A DNA stretch of 64,000 nt from DATHTS01 sp041940425. GTDB lineage: Bacteria > Acidobacteriota > Blastocatellia > Pyrinomonadales > Pyrinomonadaceae. The notes beneath the pieces are model-generated. The model saw only the letters and a list, made by a program, of their open reading frames with translations. It searched no databases and was not told where the DNA came from. This document shows positions 48,439 to 57,177 of the stretch, piece after piece. How positions within the stretch are numbered: position 1 is the stretch's first letter; each line of letters starts with the position of its first letter. The stretch covers positions 3,611-67,610 of the forward strand of contig JBGTSF010000019.1 of the NCBI GenBank assembly GCA_041940425.1, read 5' to 3'. The translations under genes were made by a program, and so were the position numbers.

Positions 48439-50184
48439 ATGGAAGATTCGACACCGAAAATTTATGAATTCGACAAGTTTCGCCTCGACGAAAAAGAACG
48501 TCTTTTTTTCGACGGCGACCAGCCGCTCGCGCTCGCGCCGAAGATTTTCGACACGCTTCTTTTTCTGGTCGAACACGCCGGTCGGCTCGTCCGTAAGGAA
48601 ACGATGCTCGAAACCATCTGGGAAGGCAGTTTTGTCGAGGAAAACAATCTCGCCCAGAATATTTCCTTTCTCAGAAAAATTCTCGGCGAAACAAAAAAGA
48701 AAAAATTTATCGAAACCATCCCGAAACTCGGCTACCGTTTCGTCGCGCACGTCAGTCAAACCGAAACCGTCGTTTTCGAACAAAACACGGTTCGCTTTTT
48801 TGTCGAAGATGATAAGAAATCCGAAATAATTCAGCCAGCACTCAGCACTCAGCACTCAGCACTCAGCACTTCTTCTCCCGAAACGCACTATGTTCAAAAC
48901 GGCGACGTGAACATCGCTTACCAGGTGGTCGGCGGCGGCGATATTGACATCGTTTTCGTGATGGGCTGGGTTTCGCATCTCGAATATTTCTGGAAGCATC
49001 ATTTGTTTGCCTCGTTCCTGAACCGTCTCGCGTCGTTTTCGCGCCTGATACTTTTCGACAAACGCGGAACGGGACTTTCCGACCGCGTGCCGCTTTCCGA
49101 GCTTCCGACTTTGGAGCAAAGAATGGAAGACGTTCATGCCGTGATGGACGCCGTCGGTTCGGAAAAAGCCGTTTTGATCGGCGTTTCGGAAGGCGGACCG
49201 ATGTGTTCGCTTTTTGCCGCCTCATATCCCGAACGCACGACCGCGCTCGTGATGATCGGAACTTACGCTAAACGCATCAAGGACGAAGATTACCCGTGGG
49301 GCGTTTCGCTCGAAGACCGCGAGGCGTTTTTCGACCTGATGCGCCGCGATTGGGGAAAAGCGGTCGGCATCGAGGAACGCGCGCCTTCGATGGCGCACGA
49401 CGAAGAGTTTCGCACATGGTGGGCGGAGTATCTGCGTATGGGCGCGAGTCCGGGCGCGGCGGTCGCCCTGACGCAGATGAATGCCGAGATTGACGTCCGC
49501 GACGTTCTGCCTCTGGTTCGCGTCCCGACGCTCGTCATTCACCGCAAAGGCGATCTCTGTTTGAAGGTTGAAGAAGGCAGGTTTGTCGCATCGCAGATTC
49601 CGGGCAGTAAATTTGTCGAACTCGGCGGCGTTGACCATCTGCCGTTTGTCGGAAATCAGGAAGAAATTCTCGACGAGATTGAGGAATTTCTGACCGGCAT
49701 GCGGCACGCGGAAGAAATAGACCGCGTGTTAGCGACCGTATTAAATATCAAAATCCTTCCGAACTCTAAAACAGAAAATTGGCAGGAAATCTATAAAAAC
49801 GCTCAGTTGCATTTTCGCCGTCAGCTCGAACTTTTCAAAGGTCGTGAAGTTTCGTTTGATGAAAACAACCTGCTCGCGGCATTTGACGGTCCGGCGCGGG
49901 CGATCCGCTGCGCCTGTTCGGTCAATGAATCGGCAAACCGTCTCGGTTTGAAAATCAAAAGCGGTTTGCATACCGGCGAGTGTGAAGTTCAAGGTGAAAA
50001 ATACGCCGGTTTTGCCGTCAAACTGGCGCAACGAATCGCCGGCGAAGCAGGCGCGGGTAAAATTTTGGTTTCGCGCACCGTAAAAGATTTGGTTGCCGGT
50101 TCGGGTATTTTTTTCAACGAATATAGCGTAAGATCATTTCCCGAAACGCAGGGTGAATGGCGTTTGTTCAACGTGCGGATTTGA
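48439..50184 (+). CDS. Winged-helix / alpha-beta hydrolase / degenerate nucleotide-cyclase fusion
   Basis: The 581-residue protein has an OmpR-type winged helix at about 8-105 (LAPKIFDTLLFLVEHAGRL, NISFLRKILGE, IETIPKLGYRF), a linker (131-146) made by a 7-bp repeat, an alpha/beta-hydrolase at about 148-420 with nucleophile Ser250 (GVSEGG) and His400, and a class III cyclase-like domain at about 428-580 (AAFDGPARAIRCA, GLHTGECEVQGE, KILVSRTVKDLVAGSG). In the cyclase the two metal Asp positions read Lys438 (VLNIKI, where VLFTDI is expected) and Asn476 (DENN for TGDG), so it should not make cAMP. It may act as a sensor. No membrane segment. Confidence 0.9.
   Translation: MEDSTPKIYEFDKFRLDEKERLFFDGDQPLALAPKIFDTLLFLVEHAGRLVRKETMLETIWEGSFVEENNLAQNISFLRKILGETKKKKFIETIPKLGYRFVAHVSQTETVVFEQNTVRFFVEDDKKSEIIQPALSTQHSALSTSSPETHYVQNGDVNIAYQVVGGGDIDIVFVMGWVSHLEYFWKHHLFASFLNRLASFSRLILFDKRGTGLSDRVPLSELPTLEQRMEDVHAVMDAVGSEKAVLIGVSEGGPMCSLFAASYPERTTALVMIGTYAKRIKDEDYPWGVSLEDREAFFDLMRRDWGKAVGIEERAPSMAHDEEFRTWWAEYLRMGASPGAAVALTQMNAEIDVRDVLPLVRVPTLVIHRKGDLCLKVEEGRFVASQIPGSKFVELGGVDHLPFVGNQEEILDEIEEFLTGMRHAEEIDRVLATVLNIKILPNSKTENWQEIYKNAQLHFRRQLELFKGREVSFDENNLLAAFDGPARAIRCACSVNESANRLGLKIKSGLHTGECEVQGEKYAGFAVKLAQRIAGEAGAGKILVSRTVKDLVAGSGIFFNEYSVRSFPETQGEWRLFNVRI
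48837..48870. repeat. Heptad repeat AGCACTC encoding an interdomain linker
   Basis: Almost five copies of AGCACTC lie in frame at the junction of the winged-helix and hydrolase domains, encoding ALSTQHSALSTSS. The copies are nearly perfect, so the insertion looks young. Confidence 0.95.
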
Positions 50185-50245
50185 TCAGCCGCTGTTTTTA
50201 TTGAAAGAGAGTTCTGTAAAGGCAGGGTTTGATTGAATGTTACAA

Positions 50246-50435
50246 TGTTTCCCGCAGTTCCGCGCATAATATTTTCCGGGTGATATAAAATATTTTCGGG
50301 GTTTGAGCAAAAATATTTCCGGGCGGAAAATATTTTTCTCGGCTCGGAAATATTTTTGCTCAGTTCTGAAATATTTTTCATCAGCCTTGATGAACTTTCC
50401 ATCAGGTCTGATACTTTTTTTCTCAGAGGCGGAGA
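50246..50435. repeat. Degenerate tandem array with about 20-21-bp period
   Basis: TATTT cores start at 50270, 50291, 50314, 50331, 50351 and 50372, with weaker units at about 50395 and 50412; spacing is 17-23 bp, mostly 20-21. On the minus strand units look like CTGAGCAAAAATATTTCCGA. It fills the gene-free stretch (50185-50539) between convergent genes. A TTTCCCGCAG at about 50248 matches the unit of the array at 29069. Confidence 0.8.
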
Positions 50436-50539
50436 AAATTGCGCATTTATGGCTTTTAATGTTGTAAAGCAAATAAAGAAAAAAGAATGTTTGGGCAATG
50501 TTAAACCAACCCCTCTTCTCTTCTACTCCTCTTCCCGAT

Positions 50540-52504
50540 TCACCCGCTGTATTTATCGAGTTTTCCTTTCCGGCGAAGTTCGTCGAGATTGTAGTCGTTT
50601 TGGATAAAGAAATAGATCATTCCGCCGCTGTTCAGCGCGCTTTTTTCGAGCCACGCGAGAGCCGCGTTCTCGTTTCCCATCGCCGTATAAGTCAGAGCGA
50701 TCTCATACGCCAGATTTTCGGCTTTTTTGTCTTTTACCATCTTGTCCAGAAGTTTCCGTGCGTCGGCTTGTCTGCCGGTTTTCGCATAAATGCGCGAAAG
50801 CGTGATCTGCGCGTTTTCAAAAGTTCTGTCCGACGGCACGATCTCTTTCAGTAAATTTTCGGCGTTCTGATACTCGCCTTTTTGTTCCAGAGATTCCGCC
50901 GCGCTGAGTTTTCCCAGCGCGTTGTTCGGATCGAGTTCCAGAACGCGCCGCGAATATATGAGCGACTCGTCGGGAAGCCGCGCGTAATTCAACACCGATG
51001 CCAGCCCGAGATTGGTATTCCGCGCCTGCGGATCGAGATTCTGCGCCGTCCGCATTTCTTCCAAGGCTTTTTCGATGTCGCCCCGCGCCGCGTATTGCCA
51101 CGCGATCCGCTGGCGCGCCGTCGCGTTATTCGGCTTTGTTTCGACCGCCTTTTTCAAATACTCGAAACTTTTTTCCCGGTTTTCAAGACCGACCACATTG
51201 ACCGCCAGAGCCGTCATCGCTTCCGAACAATTCGGATCGAGTTCGAGAGCTTTGTGCGCCGCCGCGTCGGCTTTTTCCCGCGCTTCTTTGGCGGGCATAA
51301 AATCGTATTGATAATAAGCGATGAGCGTGTATGTGTCGGCAAGATACGCATACGCCAGAACGAATTGCGGGTCTTTTTCGGTCGCCGTCAGAAAATCCGA
51401 AACCGCCTTTTTCAATCCGTCCTCGGTGCGTTTGTTCCAGTGAAACAGCCCCATCGAATACGCCTGATGAGCTTCGATGTTTTTAGTGTATTTTCCTTCG
51501 GCTGATTGGTGTTCATTGGTTTGAATCTTAGACGCGAGCTCTTTCGCGATCTGTTCGGAGATGGCGTCCTGCACGGAAAAAATATTGGAAAATTTCTCGT
51601 CGAATTTTCCGCTCCAGAGCGAACGCTGTTCGCTTACGTCGTAAAGCTGTGCCGTAACCCTGATGTCCTCGCCTTCGCGCTGAATCGTTCCGGTCAGAAC
51701 GGAATTTACGCCGAGTTCCCTGCCGATACCCGATAGATTCGACAAATCTTCCTCCGTGTAGCGGATGATCGAGCCGGTCGGTAAAACCCGCAGTTCGTTG
51801 CCGCTTCCGAGTTTGGAGATCAAAACGTCAGCCATTCCGACGCCGAGCTTTTCGTCCTTTTCTTCGGAGATTTGCTTGAAGGGCAGCACGGCGATTGATT
51901 TAACGCGTTCGGAATTTGAAACCGGAAGCGTCTGTGTGCCGTTCGCGCTCAGATAAACCGACAGACCGATATAAAACGCCAGCACGCCGACAACCGATGC
52001 CAGCAAGACCGCTTTTTTGGAAAACGAATTTTCCGGCGGCAGAAAATCGGGACTGTATTCCGAAAAATTTTCGTCAGTTCGATTTTGAATCCCCGTTTCG
52101 GCAGGCAGGGTTTCGGGAATCAAAATTTCTTCGAATTCGAGTTCCGAACCCGTATGATGAATGCCGTTGTCGCCGTTAATTTCCCTGACTTCGGCGGCGA
52201 AACGATACCCGAGTTTCGGAACCGTTTCGATCAAAACAGCATCGCCGCCGTTTTGCTTGAGAGATTTCCGAAGCATATAGATATGCTGGGTCAGCGTTGC
52301 GTCCTCGACGTAGCAATCGTCCCAGATCAGATTCAGTAACTCTTCTTTTTTGACCACGCGGTCGCGGTTTTCGATCAGAGTCTGCAGTATCTCAAAACTC
52401 TTCTGCGTCAATTGGAGGGGACAGTCGTTTTTTAGTAAACGATGATTTATAATATCGAGCCGGTATTCGCCGAACTCATAATTGCAACCTTTTCCTTCCG
52501 ACAT
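50540..52504 (-). CDS. Membrane winged-helix regulator with TPR periplasmic/cytosolic sensor (CadC-like architecture)
   Basis: From the ATG at 52504 (with AAAAGGGGG upstream) the product is 654 aa. An OmpR-type winged helix spans about 8-105 (LTQKSFEILQTLIENRDRVV, HIYMLRKSLKQN, IETVPKLGYRF). A single membrane helix lies at about 165-190 (VLLASVVGVLAFYIGLSVYL). A TolB-N-like beta segment follows (IAVLPFKQISEEKDEK, VNSVLTGTIQREGEDIRVTA). The remaining residues (about 330-650) are TPRs. Such proteins bind DNA while membrane-anchored and sense through the far domain. The gene's own operator is not visible: no TGAA array lies upstream. Confidence 0.9.
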   Translation of the reverse strand: MSEGKGCNYEFGEYRLDIINHRLLKNDCPLQLTQKSFEILQTLIENRDRVVKKEELLNLIWDDCYVEDATLTQHIYMLRKSLKQNGGDAVLIETVPKLGYRFAAEVREINGDNGIHHTGSELEFEEILIPETLPAETGIQNRTDENFSEYSPDFLPPENSFSKKAVLLASVVGVLAFYIGLSVYLSANGTQTLPVSNSERVKSIAVLPFKQISEEKDEKLGVGMADVLISKLGSGNELRVLPTGSIIRYTEEDLSNLSGIGRELGVNSVLTGTIQREGEDIRVTAQLYDVSEQRSLWSGKFDEKFSNIFSVQDAISEQIAKELASKIQTNEHQSAEGKYTKNIEAHQAYSMGLFHWNKRTEDGLKKAVSDFLTATEKDPQFVLAYAYLADTYTLIAYYQYDFMPAKEAREKADAAAHKALELDPNCSEAMTALAVNVVGLENREKSFEYLKKAVETKPNNATARQRIAWQYAARGDIEKALEEMRTAQNLDPQARNTNLGLASVLNYARLPDESLIYSRRVLELDPNNALGKLSAAESLEQKGEYQNAENLLKEIVPSDRTFENAQITLSRIYAKTGRQADARKLLDKMVKDKKAENLAYEIALTYTAMGNENAALAWLEKSALNSGGMIYFFIQNDYNLDELRRKGKLDKYSG

Positions 52505-52878
52505 TTCCAACCCCCTTTTATGTATAAACGAATATGAATTAAATGTACTTTCAGGCTTGCCGGATAAAATTATTATGTATTATTAACGGATGCCCGGCGC
52601 GCCCGACAGGTTGTTTTGTCCAAGTTTGATTTTATTTTTAAAACTGAAGAATTGGGGTTCTCCGATTTTTACAAATAACTTTTGGTTTCTGTTTATAAAA
52701 CACCGCGAAGCCGGATTTGATGACAGATATTTTTTTGAATCAAATTTTTTATGTTTTGCTCTCAGACGATATTCGCAAAAACAGAAACCGTTTTGATTTT
52801 CTCAAAAACCTACCGGCAGACGATTAAGCCCGTGTAAAAATTTTGTTAATTTTGTAAAATTTCCGTCTGCCGGTTTGC
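52505..52878. other. Gene-free stretch with one long-loop inverted repeat
   Basis: The 374-nt region is T-rich and holds no convincing gene. CCGGCAGACG (52813-52822) and CGTCTGCCGG (52864-52873) pair perfectly across a 41-nt AT-rich loop just after the Fis-type gene's stop; on the minus strand it is followed by GGTTTTTG, so it may end that transcript. The rest (52505-52800) should contain the promoter of the winged-helix TPR gene, but I see no clear boxes. Confidence 0.5.
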
Positions 52879-53232
52879 TTAGTATATGATCTCGTAACGC
52901 TTGATCATCGAATTAAGCGTCGTCAGGCGAAGATTCAAAAGTTTCGCGGCTTTTGTCTGATTACCCTTCGTTTCGCGCAGCGCGCGTTCGATCAAACTCT
53001 TTTCGTAATTTTCCGTCAGATTGTAAAAATCAATCCCGTCTTTCGGAAACATCTGCGCGTGGAGATTTAAAAGCTGCTGGAGTTCGACCTCGCGCATTGT
53101 TTCGAGCGTGTCCAAAGCCTTTGACAACGAACCGACGAGTTCTTTGAGTTCTTCGGATTTTTTAGCCGATTTTCCGTTCAGACGCGTCGCCCCGCCCGAT
53201 TTTCTGTTTTTCGAGTCCTTTGACAGATACAT
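52879..53232 (-). CDS. Fis-type helix-turn-helix protein (117 aa)
   Basis: The C-terminal 50 residues match the Fis/NtrC DNA-binding domain (EKSLIERALRETKGNQTKAA, then LLNLRLTTLNSMIKRY), without any AAA+ or receiver domain. The N-terminal half is helical and charged (KKSEELKELVGSLSKALDTL), suitable for dimerisation. GAGGTG lies 7 nt before the ATG. It is transcribed away from the OAR-like receptor gene, across a long AT-rich region it might bind. A stand-alone Fis domain can be a nucleoid or enhancer-type factor. Confidence 0.85.
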   Translation of the reverse strand: MYLSKDSKNRKSGGATRLNGKSAKKSEELKELVGSLSKALDTLETMREVELQQLLNLHAQMFPKDGIDFYNLTENYEKSLIERALRETKGNQTKAAKLLNLRLTTLNSMIKRYEIIY

Positions 53233-53915
53233 AATTTCACCTCACTTTATAATTTTTAATATTTGAAAATTGCAGTTTTCCTCCCAGGCTTGATTTATAA
53301 AAAATTCCTGCAATAGCCGTTCACACAAACGTCCGAAAAGACGTAAAAGTTATAAAATGTCGGTAAAAACCACATCAAATTTTTCTCAAATTTTTCAAAT
53401 TCGCATTTTTTTAAGGCAAAAAGCCGGTTTTCCTTATTTTAGTTAAAAAGATTTTTAATCCCTGACAAAAAATTTGATTAAGAAAATTTCAAATTTGATA
53501 TTTTTTGCCGCCAAATTAATGATTTTCCGATCAAAATCATTTTTTTAACTATTCTAATCTCTCTTTTTCCGCTCGATTTAAGTCTCCAAATGATTGCAGC
53601 ACAATAATTTATACGATTTTTTGGAACGCCTACCAATCGTCGGATTTTTTTCCGAATTTCTAAATTTTTTTGACTGATAATCCGAATAAGTCAAGCGTTT
53701 TTTTTATCGAAAACAAATTTAAATTTTTCATAGTTTCTATATATGTCCTGTCATTTCAACATTTAGTTAAAGATTTTCAACAAACAATCAAAATGGTTTT
53801 GAAATTGCGCCTAAGTATTTCCGGTGAATTCGTTTCAAGACTATTTTCACAAATTTGAATAGCCCCCGATTTGAATCGAATTTTCAGGAAATCATTAATC
53901 AAGGAGTTAGAAAAT
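53233..53915. other. Long AT-rich gene-free region between divergent genes
   Basis: 683 nt without a believable gene. It is conspicuously AT-rich with many A and T tracts, for example around 53375-53425 and 53490-53575. It separates the Fis-type gene from the OAR receptor, so both promoters should lie here. AAGGAG at about 53900 belongs to the receptor gene. A small open frame at 53670-53858 has no ribosome site and low-quality composition. Confidence 0.6.
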
Positions 53916-56900
53916 ATGATAAAAAAATTCAAATTTATACTGCCGACCGCGCTATTTGTTTTCGCCCTGGCTGTCAGCGGCTTTGGTCAGGAAACGACGG
54001 GTTCAATCGAGGGAACTGTCAAGGACAGCACCGGCGCGTTGATTCCCGGAGCGACGGTCGTCATCGAAGGAAACGCCTTCCGGCGAACAGTTCAGACGAA
54101 CGAAGAAGGATTTTACAGAGTTCTGGCTGTTCCGCCCGGTAATTATAATGTAACCGCGCGCGCCGAAAACTTTGCCGCCAGCGAACCGACCAATGCGGTC
54201 GTAACGCTCGGCAAAGCGACGCCCGTCAGTTTCAATCTGCAAGCGGCAGGTGTCGGCGCGACAGTCGAAGTAACAAGCGGCGATGTCGCGGCGATTGACC
54301 CGAATTCGAGCCGCGTCCAGACCAATATTACACAGGAAAATTTCGAGCAGATTCCGAAAGGAACAAATGTGGCTTCGGTTCTGCAGACCGCGCCGTCCGT
54401 CCGGCAGGAACCGAAAGGCGCGGGATTTCAGATTGACGGCTCATCCGGCGCGGAAAATACATTTATCGTGGACGGTCAGGAAGTTACCAATTTCCGCACC
54501 GGACAATTGAACTCGAACAATAATCTGCCGTTCCAGCTCGTGCAGGAAGTTCAGATCAAAGCCGGCGGTTTTGAAGCCGAACACGGCGGCGCGACCGGCG
54601 GAGTGATCACGCTCGTAACGCGGCGCGGCGGAAATCAATTCAACGGTGAATTCGGTTTATCGTTTGAGACCAGCAAACTAAACGCCCGCAGCGTTCTGGT
54701 TGACCCGGTGATAGATGTTACGACTCTGAGTCTGACGGAAAACGCCAATCTCCCGCAGTCAACCGTTCTCGGTCCGAGCAGCACGACGCTTCAGTATTTC
54801 GCGCCGCCGGGCGACAAATACACGAACTTCTACCCGTCTTTCACGCTCGGCGGACCGATTCTGAAAGACCGGTTGTGGTTTTTTTCGAGTTACAATGTTC
54901 AGGATTTTGATGTCGAGCGCACGGTCAATTATCCGAACGGTCAGATTCAAAATTACAGGCGCAACGAACGCCGCGATTACGGATTTGCAAGGCTCGACGC
55001 GCAGCTTGGCGAAAAACTCAATCTGACGGGAAGTTTTACATATAACCCGATCAAAGTGAACGGCGATCTGCACAGCGTAACCGGTCTGGCGACAACCGTT
55101 CCGGGCAGCGATGCCGTCGGTTTCGGCAGCGATTTTTACGATCAACTGGGCGGTCGCCGCGCCAGTTCGGTCTATAATTTCGGCGGCACGTTGACGGCGA
55201 CCAATAATTTTATTGTTTCCGCCCGCGGCGGACAGAGTTATCTGAACGAGAAACTCGGCAGTTACGGAATTCCGACATTCCCGCGTATCCGCTGTATTCT
55301 GGGCAACACTAATGTTCCGAATGTTCCGGCAGGCGGAACCTGCGCGAGCGGTTTTTCGAATGTTCCGAGTGTCTTCGGAACCGATCGGGACATCTCCAAA
55401 CGGGTAACTTTTGATGCCGACGCATCCGTATTCATCAACAACTTCGGCGGTCGCCACAACCTGAAATTCGGGTATCAGCTCAACCGTCTGAGCAACGATG
55501 TCGAGCAGGGTTATGTCGGTGTCGGTGAAGTTCGGATTTTCTATGGCTCGACCGCCTTCGGGATCGGCGCGGGTCCGGGAGAAATCGGTTATGTTTATGT
55601 GCAGGATTTCGGCACGATCGGAAAAACGTCGAGTTCCAATAACGCCCTTTATATTCAGGACAGTTGGACGATCGGACGGTTGACGATCAATCCGGGATTC
55701 CGTATCGAAAAAGAAACTGTTCCTTCATTTTCGGCAAACGGCGTTCCGATCGTTTTCGGTTGGGGCGATAAACCTGCTCCGCGAATCGGCGCGGCATTCG
55801 ACGTTCTCGGCAATGGAAAATGGAAGGTTTTCGGCGGCTACGGCTGGTTTTACGACCGGTTCAAATACGAACTCCCGCGCGGCAGTTTCGGCGGAGATTA
55901 TTTCCACCGGATTTATGTCCCGATCTTAGCCAACAATCCAGATTACCGCACATATACGCGGGAATATGTTTTGGCAAATCAGGTTCTCGACATTGATTTT
56001 CGTGTTCCGTCAAATTCGCCGGACGACAACCGCGTTGACCCGAATCTGAAAGCGGCGCGGGAAAGCTCGCTCGACATCGGCACCGAATTTGAATTGTCAA
56101 GCAATTACATTATCGGCGCGCGCTTCGTTCACAAGCAGATTGACCGCGCGATCGAAGATGTCGGGATTTTCGACGCTAATCAAAACGAACTTTATTTCAT
56201 CGCCAATCCGGGTTTCGGCGTGGTCAGCGAACCGCTTCTGCCCGGCGTTCCGGCAACGCCCAAAGCCGAGCGCGTTTATGACGCGATCGAATTCAAGGTC
56301 AACAAGCGTTTTGCCGATAATTACTTTTTCAATGCGAGCTATACGTTAAGCCGCTTATTCGGTAATTATTCCGGCTTAGCGAGTTCGGACGAAAACGGTC
56401 GTTCCAGCCCGAACGTCAACCGCTTTTTCGATCTGCCTTTCTTAGGCTTTAACGCCGACGGCGTGCCGGATAACGGAAGACTCGCTACCGATAGACCGCA
56501 TTCGTTCAAGCTGAATGCCGGTTACAATTTCGATTGGAAAGGAAGTAAGACGAATTCGACCGAATTGAAAGGATTCTTTATCGGACAAAGCGGCATTCCG
56601 CTTTCGACGAGAGTTTCCTTCTACAGCGCGAACACTTTTTTAAATGGTCGCGGCGATCTCGGTCGGACGGATTTTTACACGCAAACCGATTTGGCGTTGA
56701 CGCATAAATATCGTTTCGGGCGCGACAACCGATACACGATGGCTTTCGATATTGACGCGCTCAACGTCTTTAACGAAAACGCTGTTACCAACCGTTTCCA
56801 GACGCTCTTTACGGGAGACTTAGCCGCGCCCGCGGTTCAGCAGTTCTTCCCGAACGTAACGACGGAAGCGGCGTTTATCCAGCAAATATTCAACGGCGGA

Positions 56901-57071
56901 TTGGGCGATGCGGTGCGCGAACTGAATCGCCGCGGCGATGCCGGTCTGTCAACCTGCGGCGCGAACGGAACTTCGAGCTGTGCCGCTTTCAGAACCGACG
57001 CGCGGTTTAACCAGCCTTCGCAATGGCAGCTTCCGCGCACGATCCGTTTCGGTTTTAGATTTATCTTTTAA
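53916..57071 (+). CDS. OAR-like TonB-dependent receptor with carboxypeptidase-regulatory domain
   Basis: The ATG at 53916 with AAGGAG upstream gives 1051 aa and a clean signal peptide (FALAVSGFGQ). A carboxypeptidase-regulatory domain lies at about 25-105 (GSIEGTVKDSTGALIPGATV), a plug at about 115-250 with FQIDGSSGAENTFIVDGQEV and FEAEHGGATGGVITLVTRRG, and a very large barrel ends in IRFGFRFIF. This is the OAR/Cna-B-type family, abundant in Acidobacteria and Myxococcus, thought to export or import polymers. Its substrate is unknown. It is followed by a strong terminator at 57102. Confidence 0.92.
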   Translation: MIKKFKFILPTALFVFALAVSGFGQETTGSIEGTVKDSTGALIPGATVVIEGNAFRRTVQTNEEGFYRVLAVPPGNYNVTARAENFAASEPTNAVVTLGKATPVSFNLQAAGVGATVEVTSGDVAAIDPNSSRVQTNITQENFEQIPKGTNVASVLQTAPSVRQEPKGAGFQIDGSSGAENTFIVDGQEVTNFRTGQLNSNNNLPFQLVQEVQIKAGGFEAEHGGATGGVITLVTRRGGNQFNGEFGLSFETSKLNARSVLVDPVIDVTTLSLTENANLPQSTVLGPSSTTLQYFAPPGDKYTNFYPSFTLGGPILKDRLWFFSSYNVQDFDVERTVNYPNGQIQNYRRNERRDYGFARLDAQLGEKLNLTGSFTYNPIKVNGDLHSVTGLATTVPGSDAVGFGSDFYDQLGGRRASSVYNFGGTLTATNNFIVSARGGQSYLNEKLGSYGIPTFPRIRCILGNTNVPNVPAGGTCASGFSNVPSVFGTDRDISKRVTFDADASVFINNFGGRHNLKFGYQLNRLSNDVEQGYVGVGEVRIFYGSTAFGIGAGPGEIGYVYVQDFGTIGKTSSSNNALYIQDSWTIGRLTINPGFRIEKETVPSFSANGVPIVFGWGDKPAPRIGAAFDVLGNGKWKVFGGYGWFYDRFKYELPRGSFGGDYFHRIYVPILANNPDYRTYTREYVLANQVLDIDFRVPSNSPDDNRVDPNLKAARESSLDIGTEFELSSNYIIGARFVHKQIDRAIEDVGIFDANQNELYFIANPGFGVVSEPLLPGVPATPKAERVYDAIEFKVNKRFADNYFFNASYTLSRLFGNYSGLASSDENGRSSPNVNRFFDLPFLGFNADGVPDNGRLATDRPHSFKLNAGYNFDWKGSKTNSTELKGFFIGQSGIPLSTRVSFYSANTFLNGRGDLGRTDFYTQTDLALTHKYRFGRDNRYTMAFDIDALNVFNENAVTNRFQTLFTGDLAAPAVQQFFPNVTTEAAFIQQIFNGGLGDAVRELNRRGDAGLSTCGANGTSSCAAFRTDARFNQPSQWQLPRTIRFGFRFIF

Positions 57072-57101
57072 GATTTTCTAAAAGTCGAACCGCGGAAAAC
57101 G

Positions 57102-57138
57102 AAAAACCTGCTCTTGTAATTTTCAAGAGCAGGTTTTT
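57102..57138 (+). terminator. Strong intrinsic terminator
   Basis: AAAAACCTGCTCTTG (57102-57116) and CAAGAGCAGGTTTTT (57124-57138) make a perfect 15-bp stem with a 7-nt loop ending in Ts. Confidence 0.95.
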
Positions 57139-57177
57139 CCGGCTTAATAATTTGGAAACTTGGTGTAAAATAAAAAT

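Noticed and set aside
52590..52796. Small gene upstream of the winged-helix TPR regulator
   Set aside because: Low-quality composition with Phe and Arg excess and no start signal; the region should hold the regulator's promoter.
53670..53858. Small gene in the AT-rich region before the OAR receptor
   Set aside because: No ribosome-binding site, composition like the surrounding non-coding DNA, no recognisable features.
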